Shown here: positions 1 to 5,968 of the stretch, piece after piece
Layout: each line of letters begins with the position of its first letter
Numbering within the stretch: the stretch's first letter is position 1
Origin: Croceibacterium_A sp965977975
Lineage (GTDB): Bacteria > Pseudomonadota > Alphaproteobacteria > Sphingomonadales > Sphingomonadaceae
Direction: 5' to 3'
DNA length: 5,969 nt
Assembly (NCBI GenBank): GCA_965977975.1
Contig: CBHCZH010000186.1
Location: forward strand, 1-5,969
Notes under the pieces: model-generated
Database searches by the model: none
What the model was told of the DNA's origin: nothing
Seen by the model: the letters and a program-made list of their open reading frames with translations, nothing else
Program-made: the position numbers and the translations under genes

Positions 1-21
1 TCCAACTGGGTGAAACAGGGT

Positions 22-249
22 CTAAGCGCCTGGCAGCTCCGGCTCGAGCAGCCGGTGCAGATGCACGATCACGTATTTCATCTCAGCATCGTCGACCGTG
101 CGCTGGGCGTGTGCGCGCCACGCGTCTTCGGCGGTCGCGTAGTTGGGGAAGATCCCGACGATATGGATCTGCTCGAGATCCTGAAACTCGACACCTTGCG
201 GGTCAACAACCCGGCCGCCCATCACCAGGTGCAGCAACTGCTTCGTCAT
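22..249 (-). CDS. DUF4170 domain-containing protein
   Basis: A 75-residue soluble protein that matches, from memory, the DUF4170 family: small alphaproteobacterial proteins of unknown function, about this length. The family pattern runs through the whole chain. It starts with MTKQLLHLVMGG, followed by a D-L-E-x-hydrophobic stretch, the core V-G-I-F-P-N-Y at residues 31-37, the A-x-x-A-W region at 40-44, AQRTVDDAEM at 48-57, and a YVIVHLHRLL strand near the end. There is no signal peptide or membrane segment, so it is probably cytoplasmic. The ATG at 247-249 (read on the minus strand) is preceded by a purine-rich AAAGGCGG ribosome binding site, and the stop is TAG. It lies 74 bp downstream of the membrane-protein operon on the same strand with no clear terminator between them, so read-through transcription is possible. 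The family assignment is fairly secure; no biochemical role can be given. Confidence 0.88.
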   Translation of the reverse strand: MTKQLLHLVMGGRVVDPQGVEFQDLEQIHIVGIFPNYATAEDAWRAHAQRTVDDAEMKYVIVHLHRLLEPELPGA

Positions 250-323
250 CGATCCGCCTTTCGCCCGATTCAGCCGCTCCTTACGGAATTGGCTACCGGC
301 TGCAATGGCGAACCTGGCACTCG

Positions 324-821
324 CTAGTTGATCCGGTTGCGAATAGCCTTGCCGAGGCGCCTGCCGGCCTTGCTGGTCATGGCGAGGGCCGCCTCGCGTG
401 CGTCGTTCGCACGATGGGCGGCATCCTTGCCGGCGCTGAGGGCGGCGTCGCCGAGCCCGTCGAGCCGCCTGGCACTTGCCTTGCCGGCCTCGTTGGCCGC
501 TTCCATCGCCTGCTGGGCATAGGCGAGCGCCAGCTCGGCGCCGATCGTGGCCAGCTTGCTGGCTCGCCTGGTGGCCTTTCCGGCGACCTTGCGCGTGGGC
601 GAACGCTTGAACAGCCCGCTGACGAGGATGCCGATCGCGAGCCCGCCCGCAACCGTGGCGATCGGGTGTTCCTTGGCGAAGGCAGTGAACCGATCCTTGG
701 CTTCGATCGCCGCTTCGCCGGCCCGATCGAATATCGTCGTGGTGTTCTCGGTCTTCGCCTTGTTGCGGGCCTGCCCGGCCTCGACCTTTTCCTTGAGTGT
801 CTTGCGTCTGGCTTCGGTCAT
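324..821 (-). CDS. single-span membrane protein with internal DUF883-like anchor
   Basis: A 165-residue Ala/Lys/Arg-rich protein with no family I can name firmly. Residues 1-50 are a charged, probably helical segment. Residues 51-73 (starting EHPIATVAGGLAIGILVSG and ending in FKR) form one membrane span that resembles the C-terminal anchor of DUF883/ElaB/YqjD proteins: a charged lead-in, Pro, a Gly/Ala-rich span, then basic residues. Unlike those proteins it continues for about 90 more residues of Ala-rich amphipathic helix with a basic end. The start at 821 is chosen because AGGGAG (minus strand, 835-830) sits 8 bases upstream and because it leaves a 4-bp gap after the preceding gene. An in-frame ATG at 905 would add 28 residues deep inside that gene. 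It is the last gene of the four-gene operon and likely an inner-membrane protein. The function is unknown; a structural or ribosome-binding stress role is inferred only from its neighbours. Confidence 0.85.
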   Translation of the reverse strand: MTEARRKTLKEKVEAGQARNKAKTENTTTIFDRAGEAAIEAKDRFTAFAKEHPIATVAGGLAIGILVSGLFKRSPTRKVAGKATRRASKLATIGAELALAYAQQAMEAANEAGKASARRLDGLGDAALSAGKDAAHRANDAREAALAMTSKAGRRLGKAIRNRIN

Positions 822-825
822 CGGG

Positions 826-1191
826 TCAACTCCCTGAAACGGTTCGGTCCTCGTCGGAACGGCCGGCGGCCCAAGCGGGTTCCGGGCCTGGCTCGGCGTC
901 GTCATCGTCCGCGCCGGCGAGCCGGCTCAGCGCATCGAGAATCGGCCCGCGCGCGAACCACAGCACCACCGCGGCAATCCCGGCCGCAATCTTGCCCTTG
1001 TTGTCTTCGGCGTAGTCGACCGCCTCGTCGAGCATGTCCATCGTGCTTTCGCCGAGCCGGTCGGTGATGCGCCTGCCGAGCCCGCGCTCGGCAAGGTCGG
1101 CGCGAACCAGCGCGATGTCGGCCTTGAACAGCCCCAGCGCGGCATCGCGCAGCGCCTTGTCCTCGGCGAGCCTTCGCTCGAGACCGCTCAC
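826..1191 (-). CDS. small single-span membrane protein, acidic C-terminus
   Basis: A 121-residue protein that I do not recognise. Residues 1-65 are charged and predicted helical (starting MSGLERRLAEDKALRDAALG, with several heptad-like Leu/Ala positions). Residues 66-88 form one hydrophobic segment (KIAAGIAAVVLWFARGPIL) interrupted by an Arg-Gly-Pro. The tail from about 93 is acidic and Pro-rich, with DDDD at 95-98. The start is a GTG at 1191-1189 that overlaps the stop of the preceding gene as GTGA, with GGAAGC just upstream. This is preferred to the ATG at 1236, which would give a 49-bp overlap and has no well-placed ribosome binding site. The gene ends 4 bp before the next. Its position as third member behind a YqjD-like/YqjE-like pair is reminiscent of E. 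coli yqjK, but I see no sequence similarity to support that. Probably an inner-membrane protein of unknown role. Confidence 0.82.
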   Translation of the reverse strand: MSGLERRLAEDKALRDAALGLFKADIALVRADLAERGLGRRITDRLGESTMDMLDEAVDYAEDNKGKIAAGIAAVVLWFARGPILDALSRLAGADDDDAEPGPEPAWAAGRSDEDRTVSGS

Positions 1192-1634
1192 GGTGCTTCC
1201 GGTCCGCTGTCGATGGCTTGCATCAGCCGGCTCCATCGGTGCGCGGCGGCTCGTCCGGCGATCAATGCCGCGATGACGAGCAGGCCCACGACCACAGCGC
1301 TTGCACCCCAGGCGGTCAGCAGCGGCGTCAGAGCCAGGATCAGGCCCAGGATCAGGCCGATCAGCGCCAGGAAGGCGAGGAGAATCGCCACCGCGCCGAA
1401 CATCAGCGTGCCCTTGGCCCGGTCGGCGACGAAAGCGGCGCGGGTCTTCTGGTAGACGAGCTCGGTCTCGAGGTAGGTCCTGCCGTCCTCGATCAGCGCT
1501 TCGACGTCCTCGCGCAGCGAGCGCAATTCCTGCTCTCCGGCGGTGGCGCCGGGAGCCTTCTCTTCCTCGATATCGGGCACACCGTCATCGCCCCGTCCGG
1601 GCGGGGCGATACGGACGTCCTCCGGCAGGTTCAC
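1188..1634 (-). CDS. phage holin family protein, YqjE-like (PF07332-type)
   Basis: A 148-residue inner-membrane protein. Residues 1-35 are a Pro/acidic, probably disordered lead. Residues 36-73 form a charged amphipathic helix (LRSLREDVEALIEDGRTYLE). Two long hydrophobic segments follow at about 75-103 and 109-131, joined by a short Thr/Trp/Gly turn, then a short basic-to-acidic tail. A membrane-adjacent helix plus two spans is the layout of the YqjE family, labelled 'phage holin family' or 'Putative Actinobacterial Holin-X' in databases. The name does not imply a lytic role, and nothing else here is phage-like. The start is a GTG at 1634-1632 whose bases overlap the TGA of the preceding gene (GTGA). 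No good Shine-Dalgarno sequence precedes it, so it is probably translated by termination-reinitiation. It directly follows a DUF883/YqjD-like gene, the same order as yqjD-yqjE in E. coli, which supports the call. Confidence 0.83.
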   Translation of the reverse strand: MNLPEDVRIAPPGRGDDGVPDIEEEKAPGATAGEQELRSLREDVEALIEDGRTYLETELVYQKTRAAFVADRAKGTLMFGAVAILLAFLALIGLILGLILALTPLLTAWGASAVVVGLLVIAALIAGRAAAHRWSRLMQAIDSGPEAP

Positions 1635-2185
1635 CGACGCAGGAGACGGGCCAGGAGGAACCCGGCGAGCGCGGCCAGGCCGACCGCCGCCGCGGGGCTC
1701 TTGCGGACCATTTCACGCGCATCCTCGGTAAGCTCTTCGACGCTCTTCTGGTCGAGCCGCCGGGCGGTCTCCTCGAGCTTGCGCGAGGCGCTGCGGGCAT
1801 ATTCACCGTATCGCGGTCCGAGATTCTCGTCGAGCGTCGGCGCATTCTCGTTGACCACGCGGCTAAGGCCGGTCAGCGCCTCGCTGGCCTTGCTCTTGCC
1901 CTGGACGGCGAGCTCGCCGGCCTTGGTCTTCGCCTCGCCGGCCCAGTCGCTGCTGCGCGTGCGGGCCTGATCGCGATAGACGCCGACCCGCTCCTTGGCT
2001 TCCGCGCCCAGCAGCGCGGCGCCCGCGCGCGCTTCCTCGAGCGCGGCGTTGAAACGCGACTTGGCTTCGTCTCGGGTCGAGCGGGTGGCGGCGCTGCCGC
2101 CGTTCTTGACGGCAACGGCACGCGTACCGGCTGGCTTGGCCGCGGTCTTGCGCGGTTTGGTGGTCTTGGCGGCAGTTTCAGCCAT
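1631..2185 (-). CDS. DUF883/YqjD-like membrane-anchored protein
   Basis: A 184-residue protein and the first gene of the operon. Residues 1-35 are rich in Lys, Ala, Thr and Pro, resembling a histone H1 tail. Residues 36-160 are charged and Ala-rich, probably one long helix or coiled coil. Residues 161-184 are a C-terminal anchor: a basic lead, KSPAAAVGLAALAGFLLARL, then a final RR. A long charged helix ending in a Pro-containing Gly/Ala span and terminal arginines is the signature layout of the DUF883/ElaB/YqjD group. In E. coli those proteins are tail-anchored in the inner membrane, YqjD binds ribosomes, and expression depends on RpoS. Ribosome binding here is inference only. The ATG at 2185 has an excellent GGAAAGGG ribosome binding site 5 bases upstream, and an EcfG-type promoter motif lies about 60 bp upstream. 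The protein is longer than E. coli YqjD (about 100 residues), the extra length being the N-terminal tail and helix. Confidence 0.85.
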   Translation of the reverse strand: MAETAAKTTKPRKTAAKPAGTRAVAVKNGGSAATRSTRDEAKSRFNAALEEARAGAALLGAEAKERVGVYRDQARTRSSDWAGEAKTKAGELAVQGKSKASEALTGLSRVVNENAPTLDENLGPRYGEYARSASRKLEETARRLDQKSVEELTEDAREMVRKSPAAAVGLAALAGFLLARLLRR

Positions 2186-2244
2186 GATATCCCTTTCCAG
2201 TTGCCCGAACCGATCAAATCAGGCCCCTCATCGCTCGCGAAACC

Positions 2245-2269
2245 AACGCGGCTTGCACCGCTCGGTTCC
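2245..2269 (-). promoter_or_regulatory. EcfG-type general stress response promoter motif
   Basis: Read on the minus strand, GGAAC (2269-2265) is followed after exactly 16 bases by CGTT (2248-2245). This matches the published alphaproteobacterial EcfG (sigma-EcfG) consensus GGAAC-N16/17-CGTT at all nine defined positions. Transcription would start near 2238, leaving a leader of roughly 50 nt before the YqjD-like ATG at 2185. The motif points at the four-gene membrane operon, whose E. coli relatives are controlled by the functionally comparable factor RpoS. The match is seen in the sequence; use by EcfG is inferred. Confidence 0.72.
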
Positions 2270-2302
2270 GCCGCATAGGAGGCCCCGGCAACCCCGACAT
2301 GG

Positions 2303-2328
2303 GGGTGTCTTGCCTGATTACAACACCC
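2303..2328 (+). promoter_or_regulatory. small hairpin in the eno leader
   Basis: GGGTGT (2303-2308) pairs with ACACCC (2323-2328) around a 14-nt loop. An alternative register pairs GGGTG and TTG with CAA and CACCC around an 8-nt loop with a 2-nt bulge. It lies just upstream of the eno ribosome binding site (GGAG, 2337-2340). It could shape the eno leader or mark an operator with dyad symmetry, but the stem is short and may be chance in GC-rich DNA. I could not identify a convincing sigma-70 promoter for eno nearby. Confidence 0.25.
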
Positions 2329-2347
2329 ATCACTTCGGAGCGCCCGA

Positions 2348-3625
2348 ATGACTGCTATCATCTCTATCCACGGACGGGAAATACTCGATTCACGGGGTAA
2401 CCCGACAGTCGAGGTCGATGTCCTCCTGGAAGACGGCAGCTTCGGGCGCGCGGCCGTGCCGTCGGGCGCCTCGACCGGCGCGCACGAGGCGGTCGAGCTG
2501 CGCGACGGCGACAAGGGCCGTTATCTCGGCAAGGGCGTTTCGAAGGCTGTCTCGGCGGTCAACGGCGAGATCGCCGACCGACTGCTCGGCACCGATGCCG
2601 AGGACCAGCGCACGATCGACCTCGCGATGCTCGCCCTCGATGGCACCGCGAACAAGGGCCGGCTCGGCGCCAATGCGATCCTCGGCGTCAGCCTGGCGGT
2701 GGCCAAGGCCGCGGCGAGCGCGCGCGGACTACCGCTCTACGCCTATGTGGGCGGTGTCTCGGCGCACGTCTTGCCGGTGCCGATGATGAACATCATCAAC
2801 GGCGGCGAGCACGCCGACAATCCGATCGATTTTCAGGAATTCATGGTCATGCCGGTCGGCGCACCGAGCCTGGCCGAGGCGGTGCGTTGGGGTTCGGAGA
2901 TCTTCCACACGTTGAAGAAGGGCCTCCACGAGAAAGGCCTCGCCACCGCAGTGGGCGACGAAGGCGGCTTCGCGCCCAACCTCGCCAGCACGCGCGATGC
3001 GCTCGACTTCATCATGGCCTCGATCGACAAGGCCGGGTTCAAGGCGGGTGAAGACGTAGTCCTCGCGCTCGATTGCGCCGCGACCGAGTTCTTCAGGGAC
3101 GGCAGCTACGAGATCAGCGGGGAAGGGCTGAGCCTCTCGCCGCTGATGATGGCCGATTATCTCGCCGACTTGTGCGATGCCTACCCGATCCGCTCGATCG
3201 AAGACGGCATGAGCGAAGACGACTTCGAAGGCTGGAAGGCGCTCACCGACAAGGTCGGGGATCGCGTCCAGCTGGTCGGCGACGATCTGTTCGTGACCAA
3301 TCCCGCACGCCTGCGCATGGGGATCGAGAAAGGCCTCGCCAACTCGCTGCTGGTCAAGGTCAACCAGATCGGCACACTGACCGAGACGCTCGAAGCCGTC
3401 TCGATTGCCAACCGCGCCGGCTACACCGCGGTGATGAGCCACCGCTCGGGCGAAACCGAGGACGCGACCATCGCCGACCTTGCGGTCGCCACCAACTGCG
3501 GCCAGATCAAGACCGGCTCGCTCGCCCGATCCGATCGTCTCGCCAAGTACAACCAGCTGATCCGCATCGAGGAAGAGCTGGGCGACGCGGCGGTTTATGC
3601 CGGCCGGGGCTGCTTCGGCCGCTGA
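2348..3625 (+). CDS. eno: enolase (phosphopyruvate hydratase, EC 4.2.1.11)
   Basis: Converts 2-phosphoglycerate to phosphoenolpyruvate in glycolysis and the reverse in gluconeogenesis. It is a cytosolic Mg-dependent enzyme, and in many bacteria also a partner of the RNase E degradosome. It is full length at 425 residues and collinear with bacterial enolases. The N-terminal domain begins ISIHGREILDSRGNPTVEV and contains the mobile loop PSGASTGAHEA at 38-48. The barrel domain carries every expected active-site residue: His155, Glu164, the proton-transfer Glu205 in GDEGGF, metal ligands Asp242, Glu285 (EDGM) and Asp312 (GDDLF), the catalytic base Lys337 in the signature LLVKVNQIGTLTET (334-347), His365-Arg-Ser (SHRSGE) and Lys388 (IKTG). 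The ATG at 2348 has GGAG 7 bases upstream. It stands alone on the plus strand, divergent from the membrane operon, and its stop is one base from a palindromic element. In many alphaproteobacteria ftsB lies downstream of eno, but not here. Confidence 0.99.
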   Translation: MTAIISIHGREILDSRGNPTVEVDVLLEDGSFGRAAVPSGASTGAHEAVELRDGDKGRYLGKGVSKAVSAVNGEIADRLLGTDAEDQRTIDLAMLALDGTANKGRLGANAILGVSLAVAKAAASARGLPLYAYVGGVSAHVLPVPMMNIINGGEHADNPIDFQEFMVMPVGAPSLAEAVRWGSEIFHTLKKGLHEKGLATAVGDEGGFAPNLASTRDALDFIMASIDKAGFKAGEDVVLALDCAATEFFRDGSYEISGEGLSLSPLMMADYLADLCDAYPIRSIEDGMSEDDFEGWKALTDKVGDRVQLVGDDLFVTNPARLRMGIEKGLANSLLVKVNQIGTLTETLEAVSIANRAGYTAVMSHRSGETEDATIADLAVATNCGQIKTGSLARSDRLAKYNQLIRIEEELGDAAVYAGRGCFGR

Positions 3626-3626
3626 G

Positions 3627-3743
3627 GCCCCCTCCGTCCGCTTCGCGGACACCTCCCCCATAAACAGGGGAGGATTTCCTGACACGATCCTCCCCCGTTT
3701 ACGGGGGAGGTGCCGACGCGCAACGCGGGGCGGCGGAGGGGGC
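3627..3743. repeat. 117-bp nested palindromic intergenic element
   Basis: Terminal arms 3627-3636 (GCCCCCTCCG) and 3734-3743 are exact 10-bp inverted repeats. Inside, 3651-3675 and 3687-3711 are inverted copies of each other, identical at 23 of 25 positions, and each is itself a hairpin. The left one pairs CCTCCCC (3652-3658) with GGGGAGG (3667-3673). The right one has a perfect 9-bp stem (3689-3697 with 3702-3710) around TTTA. A further hairpin, GTCCGC-TTC-GCGGAC, occupies 3636-3650, and a smaller one, CGCG-CAA-CGCG, lies at 3717-3727. The 11 bases at 3676-3686 are the centre. Size, terminal inverted repeats, lack of coding capacity and position just outside a gene fit a REP/BIME- or MITE-like dispersed repeat. 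From memory, related GC-rich palindromes are frequent in sphingomonad intergenic regions. No target-site duplication was found. Confidence 0.75.
3652..3710 (+). terminator. possible transcription terminator of eno within the repeat
   Basis: Two GC-rich hairpins lie 27 and 64 bases after the eno stop. The first (3652-3673) has a 7-bp stem and is followed by ATTTCC; the second (3689-3710) has a 9-bp perfect stem but no T-run after it. The pair could stop transcription from eno or protect its 3' end. Neither has the long T-tract of a classical intrinsic terminator, so this is a plausible side role of the palindromic element rather than a clear terminator. Confidence 0.35.
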
Positions 3744-3802
3744 TATGCATCTCCGCGGCGAGAGTCCTCGACCAAGGACCCATCGCGTTCGACCGGCGTT
3801 TA

Positions 3803-3831
3803 TTGCCGCGCGGTGGGGCGCGGCCTATGCG
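3803..3831 (+). promoter_or_regulatory. candidate sigma-70-like promoter of the M13 peptidase gene
   Basis: TTGCCG (3803-3808) and TATGCG (3826-3831) are separated by 17 bases. They match the housekeeping -35 and -10 consensus at 4 of 6 and 3 of 6 positions. A start near 3838 would leave a leader of about 49 nt that includes a short imperfect hairpin (3851-3869) and the strong ribosome binding site GGAGGGG (3873-3879). The rest of 3744-3886 shows nothing else I can name. The match is weak and could be chance. Confidence 0.33.
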
Positions 3832-3886
3832 GTTCCATCCGAAACCAACCGCGCCGGCAATCCGGGCGCGCCGGAGGGGACAACCC

Positions 3887-5968
3887 ATGAAATCACGCTT
3901 CATTCCCGCGCTGTTGCTCGGCATCGCCGCCGCCACGCTCGGCCCCGTGGCCTGCAAACAGGGCGAACAACCCGCTGCCGAGGCCACTCCGGGTACTGAA
4001 ATCGGCATCCTGCTCGCATCGATGGACACTTCGATCGAGCCGGGCGACGATTTCTACGCCTATGCCAACGGCAAGTGGATGGAAACGACCGAGATTCCGG
4101 CAGACCGCTCGAACGTCGGCGGCTTCTGGATCGCCGACCAGCAGACCGAGCGGAATCTCGAAACGCTGATCGCTGACCTCGAGGAATCCGAGCCTGAGGC
4201 TGGCAGCGATGCTGCGCGGGTCAAAGCCTACTACGACGCGTTCCTCGACACCGCGACGATCGACCGGCTCGGCATGCAGCCGATCCAGGCCGACCTGCGG
4301 CGCATCGCCAATATTCGCGACAAGACGCAGCTCGCCCGCGCGCTCGGCAGTTCGATGCGCGCCGACGTCGACCCGCTCAATGCTACCGACATGACCACCG
4401 AGAACCTGTTCGGCGTGTTCGTGACCCAGGCGCTCGCCGAGCGTGAGGTCATGCCTTACCTGCTGCAAGGCGGTCTCGGCATGCCCGAACGTGAGTACTA
4501 TCTCTCCGCCGCGCCCGACATGCGCGAGCACCAGGCCGCATATCGCCAGTATATCGAGGACGTGCTCGAGGCGGCCGGTATCGACGATGCTGGCGCCAAG
4601 GCGCAACGCATCTGGGACCTCGAGCTCAAGATCGCCCGCGCCCACGCCACGCGCGAGGAAAGCGACGACTGGTCGAAGGCCAAGGAGATCTGGACGCCGG
4701 AGGATTTCGCCGAAAAGGCGCCCGGTCTCGATTGGGACGAGTTCTTCGAGGCCGCGCAGCTCGGCAACCAGGAAAAGTTCAACGCCTTCCATGCCGGCTC
4801 GATTCCCAAGCTCGCTTCGCTGGTCGAATCCGAGCCGCTTGAAAGCTGGAAGGACTGGTTGACCTTCCACCAGATCAACAAGAACGCTTCGGTGCTGCCG
4901 AGCCGGATCGACAATCTCTCGTTCGCCTTCAACGGCACCCAGCTGACGGGTGCTGAAGAGCAGCGCCCGCGCGCCAAGCGCGCGCTCGACGCTGTCGACG
5001 CCCATATCGGCGACGCGCTCGGCAAGCTCTACACCGAACGATTCTTCCCCGCTTCGGCGAAAACGTCGGTCGAAGCGATGGTCGGCAACATCAAGGCCGC
5101 GTTCGCGAAGCGTATCGAAGCGCTCGACTGGATGGCACCGGAGACGAAGGAAGAAGCGATCGCCAAGGCCGAGGGGATGGAAGTCGGCGTCGGCTATCCC
5201 GACACCTGGACCGACTATTCGGCCCTCGAGATTTCGCCCGACGCCGCCTACGCCAACAAGCAGGCGGCCGAGCAGCTGCGCTACCGCCAGCAGCTCGCCA
5301 AGATCGGCAAGCCGCTCGACCGCCGCGAATGGTGGATGAATGCGCAGCTGGTCAACGCGGTCAACCTGCCGGTGCAGAACGCGATGAATTTCCCGGCCGC
5401 GATCCTGCAGCGCCCGTTCTACGACCCCGCGGCGGACCCGGCGTTCAATTACGGCGCGATCGGCGCGGTGATCGGGCATGAGATCAGCCACAGCTTTGAC
5501 GACGCCGGCGCTGCATTCGATCGCAACGGGTTGATGCGCAACTGGTGGACCGACGCGGATCTCCAGGTGTTCCAGCGCAACGGAAAGGCGCTGTCGGACC
5601 AGTATGACATGTACGAGGCACTCCCCGGCCTCAATGTGAAGGGGGAGCTGACACTCGGGGAGAACATTGCGGATCTCGCCGGATTGGCTGCCGCCTACGA
5701 CGCTTACCGCGCCTCACTCGACGGGGAAGAAGCCCCGGTGATCGACGGCTTCACCGGGGATCAGCGCTTCTTCATTGCCTATGCGCAAGCCTGGGCGAGC
5801 AAGTATCGCGAAGCTGCGCTGCGTCAGCGCATAGCCACCGACGGCCACGCCCCAGGCAACTTCCGCGCGCTGACCGTGCGCAACCTCGACGCCTGGTACG
5901 ACGCGTTCGATGTCGAAGAGGACGACGAGCTCTATCTGCCGCCGGAGCAGAGGGTGCGGATCTGGTGA
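3887..5968 (+). CDS. M13 family (neprilysin/PepO-like) zinc metallopeptidase, exported
   Basis: A 693-residue endopeptidase of the neprilysin family, expected to cleave oligopeptides outside the cytoplasm. Residues 1-22 form a signal peptide (basic MKSR, then a hydrophobic core). They end at PVAC with Cys23, so it may be a lipoprotein, though Pro in place of the usual Leu at -3 makes the lipobox atypical. The M13 N-domain begins about residue 47 with PGDDFYAYANGKWME. Catalytic features are complete: zinc motif HEISH at 531-535, third zinc ligand Glu592 and Asp596 in GENIAD, FPAAILQ at 502-508, and the His654/Arg660 pair in HAPGNFR. The substrate-binding NAYY is NAVN at 490-493. The C-terminus RVRIW resembles the family's CRVW ending without the Cys. 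The ATG at 3887 has GGAGGGG 7 bases upstream and begins the signal peptide. An in-frame reading extends upstream to 3710 but runs through repeat sequence and lacks a ribosome binding site. The gene is complete, with TGA at 5966-5968. Confidence 0.96.
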   Translation: MKSRFIPALLLGIAAATLGPVACKQGEQPAAEATPGTEIGILLASMDTSIEPGDDFYAYANGKWMETTEIPADRSNVGGFWIADQQTERNLETLIADLEESEPEAGSDAARVKAYYDAFLDTATIDRLGMQPIQADLRRIANIRDKTQLARALGSSMRADVDPLNATDMTTENLFGVFVTQALAEREVMPYLLQGGLGMPEREYYLSAAPDMREHQAAYRQYIEDVLEAAGIDDAGAKAQRIWDLELKIARAHATREESDDWSKAKEIWTPEDFAEKAPGLDWDEFFEAAQLGNQEKFNAFHAGSIPKLASLVESEPLESWKDWLTFHQINKNASVLPSRIDNLSFAFNGTQLTGAEEQRPRAKRALDAVDAHIGDALGKLYTERFFPASAKTSVEAMVGNIKAAFAKRIEALDWMAPETKEEAIAKAEGMEVGVGYPDTWTDYSALEISPDAAYANKQAAEQLRYRQQLAKIGKPLDRREWWMNAQLVNAVNLPVQNAMNFPAAILQRPFYDPAADPAFNYGAIGAVIGHEISHSFDDAGAAFDRNGLMRNWWTDADLQVFQRNGKALSDQYDMYEALPGLNVKGELTLGENIADLAGLAAAYDAYRASLDGEEAPVIDGFTGDQRFFIAYAQAWASKYREAALRQRIATDGHAPGNFRALTVRNLDAWYDAFDVEEDDELYLPPEQRVRIW

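Noticed and set aside
250..323. A promoter or terminator between the membrane operon and the DUF4170 gene
   Set aside because: The best promoter-like pair on the minus strand (TTGCAG, 16 bases, TAAGGA) is weak, and no stable hairpin with a T-run is visible. I cannot support either feature.
111..1067. Long plus-strand frames across the left part (111-1067 and 1301-2278)
   Set aside because: They are Arg/Gly/Pro-rich and lack plausible ribosome binding sites and domains. The minus strand holds four coupled genes with sensible membrane segments and starts in the same places.
1188..1634. The 'phage holin' label taken as evidence of a prophage or lysis cassette
   Set aside because: The family name is historical for YqjE-like proteins. 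There is no endolysin, spanin or other phage gene, and the context is a YqjD/YqjE-type operon.
2253..2281. Plus-strand TTGCAC-N17-TAGGAG as a sigma-70 promoter of eno overlapping the EcfG boxes
   Set aside because: Each hexamer matches the consensus at only 3 of 6 positions, which is expected by chance. The spacing alone is not enough to report it.
2729..3685. A 318-codon minus-strand open frame opposite eno
   Set aside because: Eno is certain in this stretch and the reverse frame shows no domain. It also runs through the palindromic element, which is unlikely for a real gene.
3627..3743. The repeated CCTCCCC/GGGGAGG units read as a CRISPR array
   Set aside because: There are only two related units, in inverted rather than direct orientation, with an 11-bp centre and no regular spacers. 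No cas genes are nearby.
3893..5491. A 532-codon open frame on the minus strand opposite the M13 peptidase gene
   Set aside because: It is the antisense shadow of a clearly real gene in GC-rich DNA. Its translation is Arg/Leu/Val/Gly-rich low-complexity sequence with no recognisable domain.
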